Shown: positions 35,595 through 44,906, counted from the stretch's first letter. The stretch is DNA of 64,000 bases from Hydrogenophilales bacterium 28-61-23 (GCA_002281555.1 NCGJ01000003.1:422192-486191); one strand, 5' to 3'. The notes: a model not told the origin generated them from the letters alone. A program made the numbers and translations.

Positions 35595-37988
35595 AAAAGA
35601 CTCGCCATCGCCCTGTTGTCATTGGGCATGCTGTGCACCCCGCATGCCTGGGCCGGGTATGACGAAGGCTTTACCGCTTACTGGGATGGCAATTTTGCAA
35701 CTGCACTCAAGGAGTGGTTGCCGCTGGCAAAGCAAGGCGATGCCCAGGCGCAGTTCAAACTTGGGCGCATGTACTACGAAGGCAAAGGCGTCCGACAGGA
35801 CGATGCCGAGGCGGCCAAGTGGTTCCGCAAGGCGGCCGAACAAGGCCATGCCGGGGCGCAGATCGACCTTGGGTTCATGTACCACGAAGGCAAAGGTGTC
35901 CGGCAGGACGCCGCCGAGGCGGCCAAGTGGTTCCGCAAGGCGGCCGAACAAGGCAAGCATGTTGCGCAGAGCATGCTTGGGTTCATGTACACCCACGGCC
36001 AAGGTGTCCGACAGGACGCCGCCGAGGCGGCCAAGTGGACTCGCAAGGCGGCGGAACAAGACTATGCCGCTGCGCAGTTCGAACTTGGGGTCATGTACGA
36101 AAAAGGCAAAGGCGTCCGTCAGGATGCCGCCGAGGCAGAGAAATGGTATCGCAAGGCAGCGGAACACGACCATGCCGCTGCGCAGCTCTACCTTGGGCTC
36201 ATGTACGAAGCAGGCGAAGGCGTCCGGCAGGGCCTCGCCGGGGCGGTCAAGAGGTATCGCAAAGCGGCGAAACAAGGCGATGCCAAGGCACAGCTCTACC
36301 TTGGGCTCATGTACGAAGCAGGCGAAGGCGTCCGGCAGGACGCCGCCGAGGCGGTCAAGTGGACTCGTAAGGCAGCGGATCAAGGCGATGCCAATGCGCA
36401 GTACAACCTTGGGGTCATGTACCGCAAAGGCGAAGGTGTCCTGCAGGACTATGCCGAGGCGGTCAAGTGGACTCGCAAGGCGGCGGAGCAAGGCCATGCC
36501 CGTGCGCAGAACAAGCTTGGGTTCATGTACACCCACGGCCAAGGTGTCCGACAGGACGCCGCTGAGGCGGTGAACTGGTACCGCAAGGCAGCGGAACAAG
36601 GCCATGCCGAGGCGCAGTCCGAGCTTGGGGGCATGTACGAAGCAGGCAAAGGTGTACGCCAGGACGCCACCGAGGCGGTCAAGTGGTATCGCAAAGCGGC
36701 GGAACAAGGCTATCTCCATGCGCAGTTCCACCTTGGGGGCATGTACAAAGCAGGCATTGGTGTACACCAGGACGCTGCCGAGGCGGTCAAGTGGTATCGA
36801 ATGGCCTTGGCCAATTCGGGCCGTGACGATTGGCTCAAACGGCGAGCTCAGGAGCGGTTGGATGCACTGCTTGCCGCCGCGCCACAGCCGCAAAAACCTG
36901 TGTTCACCGACCACGAATCCCCCAGCCTCAGCGTTGACCGAGGCACGACCCAGACCATCACCCAAGGCGACCTGCTGATCCAAGGTTCAGCCACCGACGC
37001 CAGCGGCGTTGCCGAAGTCACCGTGGACGGCAAAGCGATTGAATTCGCAACAAACGGCGCGTTCAGCCTGAAACGCTTCTTCCCGCTGGGTGCAACCGTT
37101 CTGGAGATCAGCGCTACCGACATCCACGGCAACCGCGCCATGCAAAAGCTGACCGTCATGCGTCAAGCAGCCGCCGCCCCAGTCGCCGCCGATGAACCAG
37201 AGCTGACACCGCCGCCGGCCAAGACCCGGCAGAACCCCAACGCGCTGGCGCTGATCCTCGGCGTTGAGGATTACCGCAATGCGCCGAAAGCCAGGTGGGC
37301 GGCGCAGGATGCGGCGGTGTTCTACGACTACGCCCAGCGCAGCCTGGGTATTCCGGCCGGCAACATCAAATTGCTGACCGGCGAGCAGGCGAACCGGACC
37401 GGGATGCTCTCCGCGCTGAAGACCTGGCTGGCGCCGATGGTCACGCCCGGAAAATCTCAGGTTTATGTCTATTTTGCCGGTCATGGCCTGGCCTCGGCGG
37501 ATGGCCGCGCGACCTATTTGATTCCGCAGGATGGCGACCCGAACTTGCTTGAGGATACGGCGCTCGACCGCGAGCGCCTGATCGATGAAATCGTGCGGGT
37601 GAAGCCGCAGAGCATGACGCTGTTCCTCGACACCTGCTATTCCGGCGGCGCGCGCGGCGGTGAAGGCACGCTGGTGGAGGACACGCGCGGCATCATGGTC
37701 AAGTCGAGGGCCGCCAGCCGGTTTCCCGGGCTAATGCAGTTTTCGGCCGCGAGCAACAACCAGTTGGCGCACAGCCACCCCAGCCAGCAGCATGGTTTGT
37801 ACAGCTACTACCTGATGCGCGGCCTGGGCGGCGAGGCCGATGCCAACAAGGACAACAAACTCACCGCCGGGGAGTTGCAGGACTATGTGCAAGAAAAGGT
37901 GAAGCGCATGTCGATGACCCAGGGCCGTGCTCAAGAGCCGGAACTGGTGGGCGACCGGGATCGCGTAATTGCCCACTGGGGGCGATGA
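35592..37988 (+). CDS. Sel1-repeat caspase-like peptidase (C14 family), exported
   Basis: A 798-residue protein with a signal peptide (residues 1-21, cleavage after AWA). Residues about 40-410 form ten Sel1-like repeats of 36 residues (AQxxLGxMYxxGxGVRQDxAEAxKWxRKAAEQ). Residues about 450-520 look like a bacterial Ig-like domain (GSATDASGVAEVTVDGK). Residues about 545-798 are a caspase-like domain with H631 (VYFAGHGL) and C682 (LFLDTCYSGG) as the catalytic dyad. The combination suggests a periplasmic or surface sensor-peptidase; substrate unknown. The DUF4384 gene starts 15 bp later, so they are probably an operon. Confidence 0.9.
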   Translation: MKRLAIALLSLGMLCTPHAWAGYDEGFTAYWDGNFATALKEWLPLAKQGDAQAQFKLGRMYYEGKGVRQDDAEAAKWFRKAAEQGHAGAQIDLGFMYHEGKGVRQDAAEAAKWFRKAAEQGKHVAQSMLGFMYTHGQGVRQDAAEAAKWTRKAAEQDYAAAQFELGVMYEKGKGVRQDAAEAEKWYRKAAEHDHAAAQLYLGLMYEAGEGVRQGLAGAVKRYRKAAKQGDAKAQLYLGLMYEAGEGVRQDAAEAVKWTRKAADQGDANAQYNLGVMYRKGEGVLQDYAEAVKWTRKAAEQGHARAQNKLGFMYTHGQGVRQDAAEAVNWYRKAAEQGHAEAQSELGGMYEAGKGVRQDATEAVKWYRKAAEQGYLHAQFHLGGMYKAGIGVHQDAAEAVKWYRMALANSGRDDWLKRRAQERLDALLAAAPQPQKPVFTDHESPSLSVDRGTTQTITQGDLLIQGSATDASGVAEVTVDGKAIEFATNGAFSLKRFFPLGATVLEISATDIHGNRAMQKLTVMRQAAAAPVAADEPELTPPPAKTRQNPNALALILGVEDYRNAPKARWAAQDAAVFYDYAQRSLGIPAGNIKLLTGEQANRTGMLSALKTWLAPMVTPGKSQVYVYFAGHGLASADGRATYLIPQDGDPNLLEDTALDRERLIDEIVRVKPQSMTLFLDTCYSGGARGGEGTLVEDTRGIMVKSRAASRFPGLMQFSAASNNQLAHSHPSQQHGLYSYYLMRGLGGEADANKDNKLTAGELQDYVQEKVKRMSMTQGRAQEPELVGDRDRVIAHWGR
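35715..36795 (+). repeat. Tandem 108-bp repeats encoding Sel1 motifs
   Basis: Ten consecutive 108-bp units, each coding for one 36-residue Sel1 repeat, lie within the caspase gene. Several units are nearly identical at DNA level (for example those carrying ACCCACGGCCAAGGTGTCCG at about 35992 and 36532), so the array can expand or contract by recombination. Confidence 0.88.
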
Positions 37989-38003
37989 TCAATGGAGCAC
38001 ACC

Positions 38004-38918
38004 ATGCTGCGTTCACTCTTTTTTGCGTGCCTCCTGGCCCCGCTCACCGCGCTGGCCGGCGTGTCGGAGATCGTCGAAGAAGCCGGTGTTGCTTGCCGGA
38101 TTGAAGGCAACACCCCGCCGAAAAGCCGCGCACAAACCGAGTCCGACGCGCGCACAGATGCCAAACGCAGCGCGGCGGAACGCGTCGCCACACGCATCAA
38201 AAGCGAAACCCGCTACGACACCGTCGAAGTTAAAAACGAGGGCCAGGCCAACGCCTACCACGTCGGCAAAGTGCTCCGCTCCGCCTACGCCAATGCCGAT
38301 GTCAAGGAGCTGGCCGTGCTTGAAGCCGGCGCCTGGTTTACCGAGGCGCAAGACGAATGCTTCCGGATCAAGCTGCGCGTCGAGGTGATTCCCAAGGCCG
38401 AATCGCTGGAAATGCTGGGTTCGGCCATGCATGAAGATCCCACGCTGCCGCTCAATGTCCGCCTCTGGACGGATCGCGGCACGGCCGGCGAACGCGCCAT
38501 GTACCGCAAGGGCGAACGGGTTCGGCTCTATCTGCGCGGCAACAAACCGTATTACGCGCGCGTCATCTACCAGTTCGCCGATGGCCAGAGCGCGCAAATC
38601 CTGCCCAACGCGCATCGCGGCACAAACCGCTTCCAGGGCGGCGTCACCTACGTCATCCCGAGCGAGGAAGACCATTTCGAGTTTGAAGTGAGCGCCCCGT
38701 TTGGCGCCGAACGCGTCGTGGTTTACGCCAGCGAGCGGCCCCTGGGCGATGTCACCCTGCAAGCGAGCGGAAGCATTTACCGGGTTGAAGCCGATCGCGG
38801 CAGTGAGCTGAAAAACCGGGTGCGCGAGGTGAAGCTGGATGGCGGCGCAAAAGAGCAAAACAACCCGGATACAGCCGCGTTTTCGGAATACGCCATCGAA
38901 CTGATCACCACACCTTGA
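38004..38918 (+). CDS. DUF4384 domain protein, exported
   Basis: A 304-residue protein with a signal peptide (MLRSLFFACLLAPLTALA). The C-terminal half holds the DUF4384 core: VRLWTDRGTAGERAMYRKGERVRLYLRGNKPYYARVIYQFADGQ. The N-terminal half is a helical region with SDARTDAKRSAAERVATRI that may be a small oligomerisation unit. ATG at 38004 is preceded by a GGAG box; an upstream ATG at 37992 lacks one. DUF4384 proteins often accompany caspase-domain genes, and this pair may form one system with the upstream gene. Mature function unknown. Confidence 0.85.
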   Translation: MLRSLFFACLLAPLTALAGVSEIVEEAGVACRIEGNTPPKSRAQTESDARTDAKRSAAERVATRIKSETRYDTVEVKNEGQANAYHVGKVLRSAYANADVKELAVLEAGAWFTEAQDECFRIKLRVEVIPKAESLEMLGSAMHEDPTLPLNVRLWTDRGTAGERAMYRKGERVRLYLRGNKPYYARVIYQFADGQSAQILPNAHRGTNRFQGGVTYVIPSEEDHFEFEVSAPFGAERVVVYASERPLGDVTLQASGSIYRVEADRGSELKNRVREVKLDGGAKEQNNPDTAAFSEYAIELITTP

Positions 38919-38924
38919 GCCCGC

Positions 38925-38959
38925 GTAGGATGGGTTTCGCTGCGCTCAACCCATCCTAC
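38925..38959. repeat. Hairpin repeat GTAGGATGGGTT...AACCCATCCTAC
   Basis: Arms 38925-38936 and 38948-38959 are perfectly complementary around TTCGCTGCGCT-like loop sequence. Same class as the larger element at 35441-35521. It follows the DUF4384 stop and may terminate transcription. Confidence 0.9.
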
Positions 38960-38979
38960 CCAGCCTACCCAGCCCGTAG

Positions 38980-39042
38980 GTCGGCGAGGCTTTGCCGACA
39001 TCGCAACCACCGCACGCCGAAAGTCGGCAAAGGATTGCCGAC
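38980..39042. repeat. Pair of GTCGGC/GCCGAC hairpins
   Basis: Arms 38980-38985/38994-38999 and 39023-39030/39035-39042 (GTCGGCAA and TTGCCGAC). The same GGTCGGCAA sequence occurs near 53850. They are dispersed short palindromes of no known function. Confidence 0.7.
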
Positions 39043-39066
39043 CCACGAATCGACGGCTGGCTTGCC

Positions 39067-39231
39067 CTACCGCAAATTCACCTTTGCCTGCCACATCGTC
39101 TCGGGCTCCTGGCGGAACTCCGGGCCGATCCGCAGCGAGTCTTCGGTGGCAAACAGCGTCAAACAGGCCAGGCTCGCATTACTAAGCCGGACGCTCGTTT
39201 CTGCAACGTCATCGGCCTCGATGTCGAGGCC
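39067..39231 (-). pseudogene. Remnant of an unidentified gene (C-terminal 54 codons)
   Basis: On the minus strand, codons from 39231 down to TAG at 39067-39069 read GLDIEADDVAETSVRLSNAS and continue to FRQEPETMWQAKVNLR without a start codon; TGA precedes it at 39232-39234. The amino acid composition looks like a genuine protein end. It lies about 200 bp downstream of the minus-strand gene 39429-40472 and could be the tail of a deleted gene. I cannot name the family. Confidence 0.4.
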
Positions 39232-39428
39232 TCAAAGCCGTGGGCATCCCGCAGCGGCGCGGTCGATCAGATTGCGGAGTCTTCCCGCACCCGCGGATTG
39301 ACGGCGCGAGTCCCTGTTTCAGTTGCGGGAGTCGATGGGTTAGTGATTGGCATGCGCTTAGCTCGGCAATAGCGCCCGGAGATATTGGCATCCAAGTGCG
39401 ATTTTCCTCGCGGTATCCGATTGCCTTA

Positions 39429-40472
39429 TCAGCGCCGTAGCTCGGCGATATCCGTCAGCAACGGGCCAATCACCGGTTCGATCTTGCGGCGCATCAGGGA
39501 GCCGATGGCGGTGGAGCGGGCGAAGATGGCTTTCACCGCGCTGTCGTCGCAAGCCGCCAGGCGGATCGCGGCCTGTCGTTTTTCGGCCCATGGCTGGCCC
39601 GCCGCGTCTGGCCCTGCTTCGTTCGGTTGCAAGTCGATGCCGTCGGAGAAGTAGCGGCCGATGGCGTTCAGTGTGCGGCTGACCACTTCCTGCGTTTCCG
39701 GGCGTTCGAGGATTTCGCCGGCGGCATCGAGGAAGGTCTGGCCCTGGCTGGACAGGGCGCGTTCCAGCAGTTGCAGTGCCGGTTCTGTCGCGCGTTCCGC
39801 GCTGGCTGCGGCATGTTGCGCATGCGCGGGCAACGCCAGCGGCAGGTTTCCAGCCGCCATTTCCAGGAAGGCGACGTAATGGGTATTGCTGCGCCGGCCG
39901 AATTTCCACATGGTTTCCAGCCCGGCGGGGGTGACCGCGCCGGAGTAGATCAGCACCGCGACGGTGTCGATGATGCCGAGATGATCGTCTTGCAGGAACG
40001 GCAGGTGTTCGACCAGAAAATCGGCCAGCACGCGCCCCATCGGGCCACGGGCGACGGCTTCGCGGCGCAGCATCAATCGGGCGTTTTCGATGGTCGGCAG
40101 CGTCCACCAGGCATGGCGCGCAAGATCGTCGGTCAGGCCGGGCGAGTGAACGACGGCGACAACGGCTTCGGGTTCGCCGGTGAGCAGCAGCTTGCCCAGA
40201 TTGAGGCCTTCCATCTGGCCATGCCGCGTCCAGCGCGTCAGAAACACCGGGTAGCCGCCGGGCGAGCCCAGCGCGTGGCCGGACAGCAATTCGCGCACCT
40301 GACGCAGGTATTTGTCCGCGCGGCAGTTGGGGCTGAGCGGAATGCTGGCCTCGCCCTTGTCGGTCAGCGCATGCAGTGTCAGCGTGGATTCGTCGATCCG
40401 GATCGCCTTCAAATCCTGCGCCAGCAAGACCTGCAGGCGGAAGCTGTCTTCCGGGGAAAGCCCTTCGCTCAT
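39429..40472 (-). CDS. Conserved protein, possibly DsrS-like
   Basis: A 347-residue soluble protein without signal peptide. The start MSEGLSPEDSFRLQVLLAQD and the stretch YLRQVRELLSGHALGSPGGYPVFLTRWTRHGQ resemble the DsrS family of sulfur-oxidising bacteria as I remember it; that link is not verified. The C-terminal part is helical (TAIGSLMRRKIEPVIGPLL). ATG at 40472 is chosen; another large frame on the same strand (39358-40560) overlaps it but has a shadow-like composition rich in Arg and Pro. No function is established. Confidence 0.6.
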   Translation of the reverse strand: MSEGLSPEDSFRLQVLLAQDLKAIRIDESTLTLHALTDKGEASIPLSPNCRADKYLRQVRELLSGHALGSPGGYPVFLTRWTRHGQMEGLNLGKLLLTGEPEAVVAVVHSPGLTDDLARHAWWTLPTIENARLMLRREAVARGPMGRVLADFLVEHLPFLQDDHLGIIDTVAVLIYSGAVTPAGLETMWKFGRRSNTHYVAFLEMAAGNLPLALPAHAQHAAASAERATEPALQLLERALSSQGQTFLDAAGEILERPETQEVVSRTLNAIGRYFSDGIDLQPNEAGPDAAGQPWAEKRQAAIRLAACDDSAVKAIFARSTAIGSLMRRKIEPVIGPLLTDIAELRR

Positions 40473-40511
40473 GCCAATAACCCGACAGTCGCGGCAGCGA
40501 CGCTCGAAGCC

Positions 40512-40550
40512 CCCCTCTCCCGCTGGCGGGAGAGGGGCTGGGGGAGAGGG
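40512..40550. repeat. REP-like palindrome
   Basis: Stem 40512-40521 with 40528-40537, loop GCTGGC, and a purine-rich tail. Same family as the elements near 401-500 and 2821-2863. It lies between the DsrS-like gene and hemL. Confidence 0.8.
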
Positions 40551-40590
40551 AAACGGGCATGGCGCAAAATGTTCATGATCGGATGCGGCA

Positions 40591-41907
40591 TCAATTGCCC
40601 GTCAGCTTCTCGAAACAACGCGCGGCGGCGGCGATGGTGGCGTCGATATCGGCGTCGCTGTGCGCGGCGGAGACGAAACCGGCCTCGAACGCGGACGGCG
40701 CGAGGTAGATGCCTTCATGCAGCATCAGGTGATAGAAACGGTTGAACGCCTCTTTATCGCTTTGCATGACTTCGGCGTAGGAGGTCGGCGGGGTGGCGCG
40801 GAAATAGAGGCCGAACATGCCGCCGACCGAGTCGGCGCAGGCGATGATGCCGGCTTCGCGCGCGGCGGCGTTGAGTCCGGCGCACAGACGCTGGGTCTTG
40901 GCCGTGAGCGATTCGTAGAAGCCGGGCGCGGAGATTTTTTCCAGCGTCTTCAGGCCGGCCGCCACCGCCACCGGGTTGCCGGACAGCGTGCCGGCCTGAT
41001 AGACCGGGCCGAGCGGCGCGAGCTGGTCCATGATGTCGGCGCGACCGCCGAAAGCGCCGACCGGCAGGCCGCCGCCGATGACTTTGCCCAGCGTGGTCAG
41101 ATCGGGCTTGATGCCGTACAGGCCCTGCACGGAACCAGCGCCGACTCTGAAACCAGTCATCACTTCATCAAAAATCAGCACCGCGCCGTACTTCGTGCAG
41201 TTCTCGCGCAGGCATTCGAGGAAGCCGGGTTTCGGCTTGATCAGGTTCATGTTGCCGGCGACGGCTTCGACGATGATGCAGGCGATCTCATTGCCGCTTT
41301 GGCCACCCCGTGCCGCGAACAACTGGTTGACCTGGTCAATGTCGTTGTAATCCAGCACCACGGTATGGCCGGAACAATCGGCCGGCACGCCGGCGGAGCT
41401 TGACTCACCCCGAGAGGGCTGGCCGAAAGTGAGCAGGCCGGAGCCGGCTTTCACCAGCAGGCTGTCGGCGTGGCCGTGGTAGCAGCCCTCGAACTTCACC
41501 AACGTGTCGCGGCCGGTAAAGCCGCGCGCAACGCGGATGGCGCTCATGGTGGCTTCGGTGCCGGAGGAAACCAGGCGCAGTTTTTCCAGGCTGGGCAGCA
41601 TTTCGACCAGCTTTTCCGCCATGCGCAGTTCCATTTCGGTCGGCGCGCCGAAGCTGAGGCCGAGCGCCGCCGTGTCACAAACGGCCTTCACCACGTCGGC
41701 GTCGGCGTGGCCCAGAATCAGCGGGCCCCAGGAGCCGACGTAATCGAGATAGGACTTGCCGTCCGCGTCCCATACCCGGCTGCCGGCGCCTTTGGCGAAG
41801 AAGCGCGGCGTGCCGCCGACCGAGCGGAAGGCGCGCACCGGCGAGTTGACGCCGCCGGGAATGAATTTCTGGGATTGTTCGAACAGTTCGTCGTTGCGCG
41901 AGGTCAT
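40591..41907 (-). CDS. hemL: Glutamate-1-semialdehyde 2,1-aminomutase
   Basis: A 438-residue PLP enzyme that makes 5-aminolevulinate in the C5 pathway of heme synthesis. The PLP lysine is K275 in [31 protein letters not shown] precedes it. The length is slightly above the usual 427 residues owing to small insertions near SRGESSSAG. Its ATG overlaps the thiE stop by 4 bp. The thiD-thiE-hemL order on the minus strand is common in Proteobacteria and suggests one transcript. Five or more c-type cytochrome genes in this window imply high heme demand. Confidence 0.97.
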   Translation of the reverse strand: MTSRNDELFEQSQKFIPGGVNSPVRAFRSVGGTPRFFAKGAGSRVWDADGKSYLDYVGSWGPLILGHADADVVKAVCDTAALGLSFGAPTEMELRMAEKLVEMLPSLEKLRLVSSGTEATMSAIRVARGFTGRDTLVKFEGCYHGHADSLLVKAGSGLLTFGQPSRGESSSAGVPADCSGHTVVLDYNDIDQVNQLFAARGGQSGNEIACIIVEAVAGNMNLIKPKPGFLECLRENCTKYGAVLIFDEVMTGFRVGAGSVQGLYGIKPDLTTLGKVIGGGLPVGAFGGRADIMDQLAPLGPVYQAGTLSGNPVAVAAGLKTLEKISAPGFYESLTAKTQRLCAGLNAAAREAGIIACADSVGGMFGLYFRATPPTSYAEVMQSDKEAFNRFYHLMLHEGIYLAPSAFEAGFVSAAHSDADIDATIAAAARCFEKLTGN

Positions 41908-42569
41908 GCGGGTTCCTTATGGGCTTCTTGGAAAAGTGAGTTGAATTTTAGGGCAGCTTGATAGGGGTCTGGCGCGTCGTACAGCGCGCTGATTACGGCC
42001 AGCAGATCGGCGCCGGCTGCAATCAGGCCGCTGGCGTTGTCGGTCGTGATGCCGCCGATGGCGCAGACCGGCAGGCCGGTTTCGCGTTTGGTTTCGGCAA
42101 TCAGCGCGGGGGTGGCGCGTTTGGCTTGCGGTTTGGTCGGCGAGGCGAAGAAGCTGCCGAAGGCGAGGTAGTCCGCGCCCACCCGCGCCGCCGCCAGAGC
42201 CAGCGGCAAACTCTGGTAACAGGAGGCGCCGAGAATTCCGCCCGAGCCGGCGTCGAGTCCGGCCCGCGCGGCGGCGAGCTGGCCATCGTCCTCGCCGAGA
42301 TGGACGCCATCGGCCGCGCAGAACAGGGCGAGATCGAGATCGTCGTTGACGATCAGACGGGCACCGTACTTGCGGGTCAAGCCGCGCAAGGCGACCGCCT
42401 GTTCATGCCGCCGGTCGTTTGACGCCTGCTTGTTGCGGTACTGCAGGATGCGGCAGCCGGCGCCCAAGATGGCTTCGGTCACGCTCAATAGACGAGGCGT
42501 GTCGGTCCAGTCCGGGGTGATGGCGTACAGGCCGCGCAAACCGGCGGCTTGCGCGGGTTCAGTCTTCAT
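41904..42569 (-). CDS. thiE: Thiamine-phosphate synthase
   Basis: A 221-residue TIM-barrel enzyme joining HMP-PP to thiazole phosphate. It contains GLYAITPD at the start, [29 protein letters not shown] and GGITTDNAS. It overlaps thiD upstream by 11 bp and hemL downstream by 4 bp. Together with thiC (riboswitch-controlled) it supports de novo thiamine synthesis, though no riboswitch is seen before this operon. Confidence 0.95.
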   Translation of the reverse strand: MKTEPAQAAGLRGLYAITPDWTDTPRLLSVTEAILGAGCRILQYRNKQASNDRRHEQAVALRGLTRKYGARLIVNDDLDLALFCAADGVHLGEDDGQLAAARAGLDAGSGGILGASCYQSLPLALAAARVGADYLAFGSFFASPTKPQAKRATPALIAETKRETGLPVCAIGGITTDNASGLIAAGADLLAVISALYDAPDPYQAALKFNSLFQEAHKEPA

Positions 42570-43380
42570 CGTCTCCGCGCACCCAGTACAGGCGATCCGG
42601 AATGAACTGACCCATGCCGGGGCGATAGGCGTTTTTAAGGGTCTGATAGGTATATTCCTGCGCCTCTTTCACCGCCTCGGAAATACCCTGGCCCTGCGCG
42701 AGCAGCGCCGCCAGCGCCGAGGCCAGCGTGCAGCCGGAGCCGTGGTAGGAGCCGGGCAGGCGATCCCAGTTCAGCCGATGCACGACGCCGCGCGTGTTGT
42801 AAAGCGTGTTTGAAACCTGCGCGCCTTGTTCATGCGCGCCGGTGATGAGCACGTATTCGCAACCCATATCGATCAGACGGCGGGCGCATTCAGACAGCTC
42901 TGGCGACTCGGCTTCTTCGTCGGCATCTTCGGTCAGCCGGCGCGCTTCGATGCTGTTCGGCGTAAGGACGCTGGTCTGAGGCAATAACAGGTCGCACAGG
43001 GCTTCGAGCAATTCCTCGTTGGCGAGCGGGTCGCCGCGACCGGAGGTCAGCACCGGGTCGAGCACAACCGGAATATCGGGATAGTCTGAAATCACCTCGG
43101 CGATTGCGGCGAGCGCCTCGACGCTGCCGACCATGCCGATCTTGATCGCGGCGACCGGCATGTCTTCCAGCACGGCGCGCGCCTGATCGGCGATCCATTC
43201 GGCATCAATGGGCAGGAAATCGTCGACGCCGACGGTGTCTTGCACGGTGATCGCGGTCACCACCGACAGCGGATGGCAGCCCAGGCTTGCCAACGTGAGG
43301 ATATCGGCTTGCAGTCCGGCGCCTCCGGTCGGGTCGGTGCCGGCAAAGACCAGCACAGCAGGCATGGGGGTATTGGACAT
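42559..43380 (-). CDS. thiD: Hydroxymethylpyrimidine/phosphomethylpyrimidine kinase
   Basis: A 273-residue ribokinase-fold enzyme that phosphorylates HMP and HMP-P. Recognisable parts are VLVFAGTDPTGGAGLQADI, TAITVQDT, VVLDPVLTSG, LLPQTSVLTPNSIEA and the anion-hole motif SYHGSGCTLASALAA. ATG at 43380 (MSNTPMPAVLVFAG) is chosen over 43452, as the longer version adds 24 unrelated residues. It is divergent from the rubredoxin gene; the 109 bp between them must hold both promoters. Confidence 0.95.
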   Translation of the reverse strand: MSNTPMPAVLVFAGTDPTGGAGLQADILTLASLGCHPLSVVTAITVQDTVGVDDFLPIDAEWIADQARAVLEDMPVAAIKIGMVGSVEALAAIAEVISDYPDIPVVLDPVLTSGRGDPLANEELLEALCDLLLPQTSVLTPNSIEARRLTEDADEEAESPELSECARRLIDMGCEYVLITGAHEQGAQVSNTLYNTRGVVHRLNWDRLPGSYHGSGCTLASALAALLAQGQGISEAVKEAQEYTYQTLKNAYRPGMGQFIPDRLYWVRGDDED

Positions 43381-43489
43381 GGAGAAAGCCTTGGCGTGTG
43401 CGGTAAGAGTTGGCAGAATCGGGCGGACTTCGATTTTTACATACGGGCTCAAGCCTGAGCTCGTTCATTTCTACTTGTGCGGACTGCGG

Positions 43490-43660
43490 ATGGAATACAG
43501 GACCTGGATGTGTTTAGTGTGCGGTTTTATTTATGACGAAGCCAAAGGCATGCCCGACGAGGGCATTGCGCCGGGTACCGTTTGGCAGGATGTGCCGGTG
43601 AACTGGACTTGCCCGGAATGTGGGGCGCGCAAAGAAGATTTCGAGATGCTGGCGATATGA
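43490..43660 (+). CDS. Rubredoxin
   Basis: A 56-residue iron protein with two CxxC pairs, MCLVCGF near residues 8-11 and TCPECGA near 40-43, binding one Fe in a tetrahedral Cys4 site. Rubredoxins carry single electrons, for example to oxidative-stress enzymes. ATG at 43490 follows a weak GCGGA; the longer frame upstream is a shadow of thiD. Rubredoxin genes are often located next to pilG in betaproteobacteria; here one gene intervenes. Confidence 0.96.
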   Translation: MEYRTWMCLVCGFIYDEAKGMPDEGIAPGTVWQDVPVNWTCPECGARKEDFEMLAI

Positions 43661-43727
43661 CCAGCGCAACCCCGGTCCTGGTTAATGCCCCGCCGGGCAT
43701 CCCGACCTGAAGCGTGAAGGAGAAGAG

Positions 43728-44906
43728 ATGCGTTGCTTAGCCGCTGTGGTCGCTTTGGTGCTGGCTTTCAATGCGCAGGCGCGCGGCGATCTGATCCTCA
43801 ATGTCACACTCGATTACGACCAGGAACGCGATCACGTCGCCACCCAGACGGTGTTCAACGATCTGGCCAAATACCTCTCCGGCGCGGCTGGACAACCGGT
43901 CAAATTGATCATGACCCAGAACGCCGAGCGCGTCGGCGAGCGGGTCCGAACCGGCACCTATTCCATGTTGCTGGCGCCGGCCCAGTTGGTCGGCATGGCG
44001 ATGCGCAACGGCTACACGCCCATCGCCAAAACCGAGCAGGACGCACGCGTGCTTCTGCTGGCGACCAAGAGCTCTCAGGTTCGCAATCTCGAAGGCGCGC
44101 GCGGCAAGGCGATCGCCATGCCGCACCGTGAATCGCTGGTCAGTTATCTGGTCAACGGAGAATTGAACGCACGCGGCCTGTCGCCGAGCAAATTCTTCGG
44201 CCAGGTCATCTACATGAACCAGTATGCGGCGGTGCTCTACGCCATGGAGATCGGCCAGGCCCAATTGGTGGCGGTAAAAGAAAGCATGATCGGAGATTGG
44301 CTGGCCAAGCACCCGAATGTGGTTGTGGCGCATACGTTCCCCGTGGTGCCCCTGGTCGGGGTAGCGGTCAACGACAAGCTGGATAACGCGACCAGGGACA
44401 AACTTCGTGCCGCCTTTGGAAAACTGGACAAGGATCTCGAAGCTCGCCTGGCCCGGGTCAAGCTGGGCGCATTCGAGGCCGCCGGCAAGGCCGATTTCGA
44501 ATTCGTTTCGACGCGCGGCTTTTACACGCCGGAAGTCTTGTCGGGGGCCATGATCCCGAGCGCCGAACAAGTCAAAACGTTGATGAGCCAGGGCACGCCG
44601 CTGTTCGATGTGCGCCCGCAAGCCCATTATCGCGAGGCGCATATTCCCGGCGCGGTCAATGTGACTTATCAGATGAACAGCCCGAAAGAGGTCGATTATG
44701 ATGACGGTGTCGACGCATTCGATCTTTCCAGACTGCCGAAAGACAAAAACGCGCCGATGATTTTTCAGTGCAATGGCGCCGAGTGCTGGTACAGCTACAA
44801 GGCCGCCCGGTATATGCTCAAGCGCGGCTACACCAAGATTTACTGGTTTCGCACCGGATTGCCAGCCTGGAAAGCCGCCGGCAATCCAGTGCGCCAAGGG
44901 TCTTGA
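43728..44906 (+). CDS. Fusion of a PhnD-like substrate-binding protein and a rhodanese domain, exported
   Basis: A 392-residue protein with a signal peptide (cleavage after AQA, about residue 18). Residues about 20-265 are a periplasmic binding domain of the phosphonate/phosphite (PhnD) type: DRDYDQERDHV-like start, APAQLVGMAMRNGYTPIAKT, MPHRESLVSY. Residues about 275-385 are a rhodanese domain with FDVRPQAHYREAHIPGAVNV and an active-site region C348-NGAE-C353-W, the CxxxxCW-type loop, not the classical CRxGxR loop. It lies 33 bp before pilG with no terminator and after rubredoxin, so it is likely part of the Pil-Chp transcript. Ligand and sulfur substrate are unknown. Confidence 0.85.
   Translation: MRCLAAVVALVLAFNAQARGDLILNVTLDYDQERDHVATQTVFNDLAKYLSGAAGQPVKLIMTQNAERVGERVRTGTYSMLLAPAQLVGMAMRNGYTPIAKTEQDARVLLLATKSSQVRNLEGARGKAIAMPHRESLVSYLVNGELNARGLSPSKFFGQVIYMNQYAAVLYAMEIGQAQLVAVKESMIGDWLAKHPNVVVAHTFPVVPLVGVAVNDKLDNATRDKLRAAFGKLDKDLEARLARVKLGAFEAAGKADFEFVSTRGFYTPEVLSGAMIPSAEQVKTLMSQGTPLFDVRPQAHYREAHIPGAVNVTYQMNSPKEVDYDDGVDAFDLSRLPKDKNAPMIFQCNGAECWYSYKAARYMLKRGYTKIYWFRTGLPAWKAAGNPVRQGS

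Noticed and set aside
35715..36795. The 108-bp tandem repeats as a CRISPR or minisatellite
   Set aside because: They are in frame and encode Sel1 repeats without spacers.
39358..40560. A 400-codon minus-strand frame overlapping the DsrS-like gene
   Set aside because: Its Arg/Pro/Ala-rich translation looks like an out-of-frame reading of the real gene at 39429-40472.
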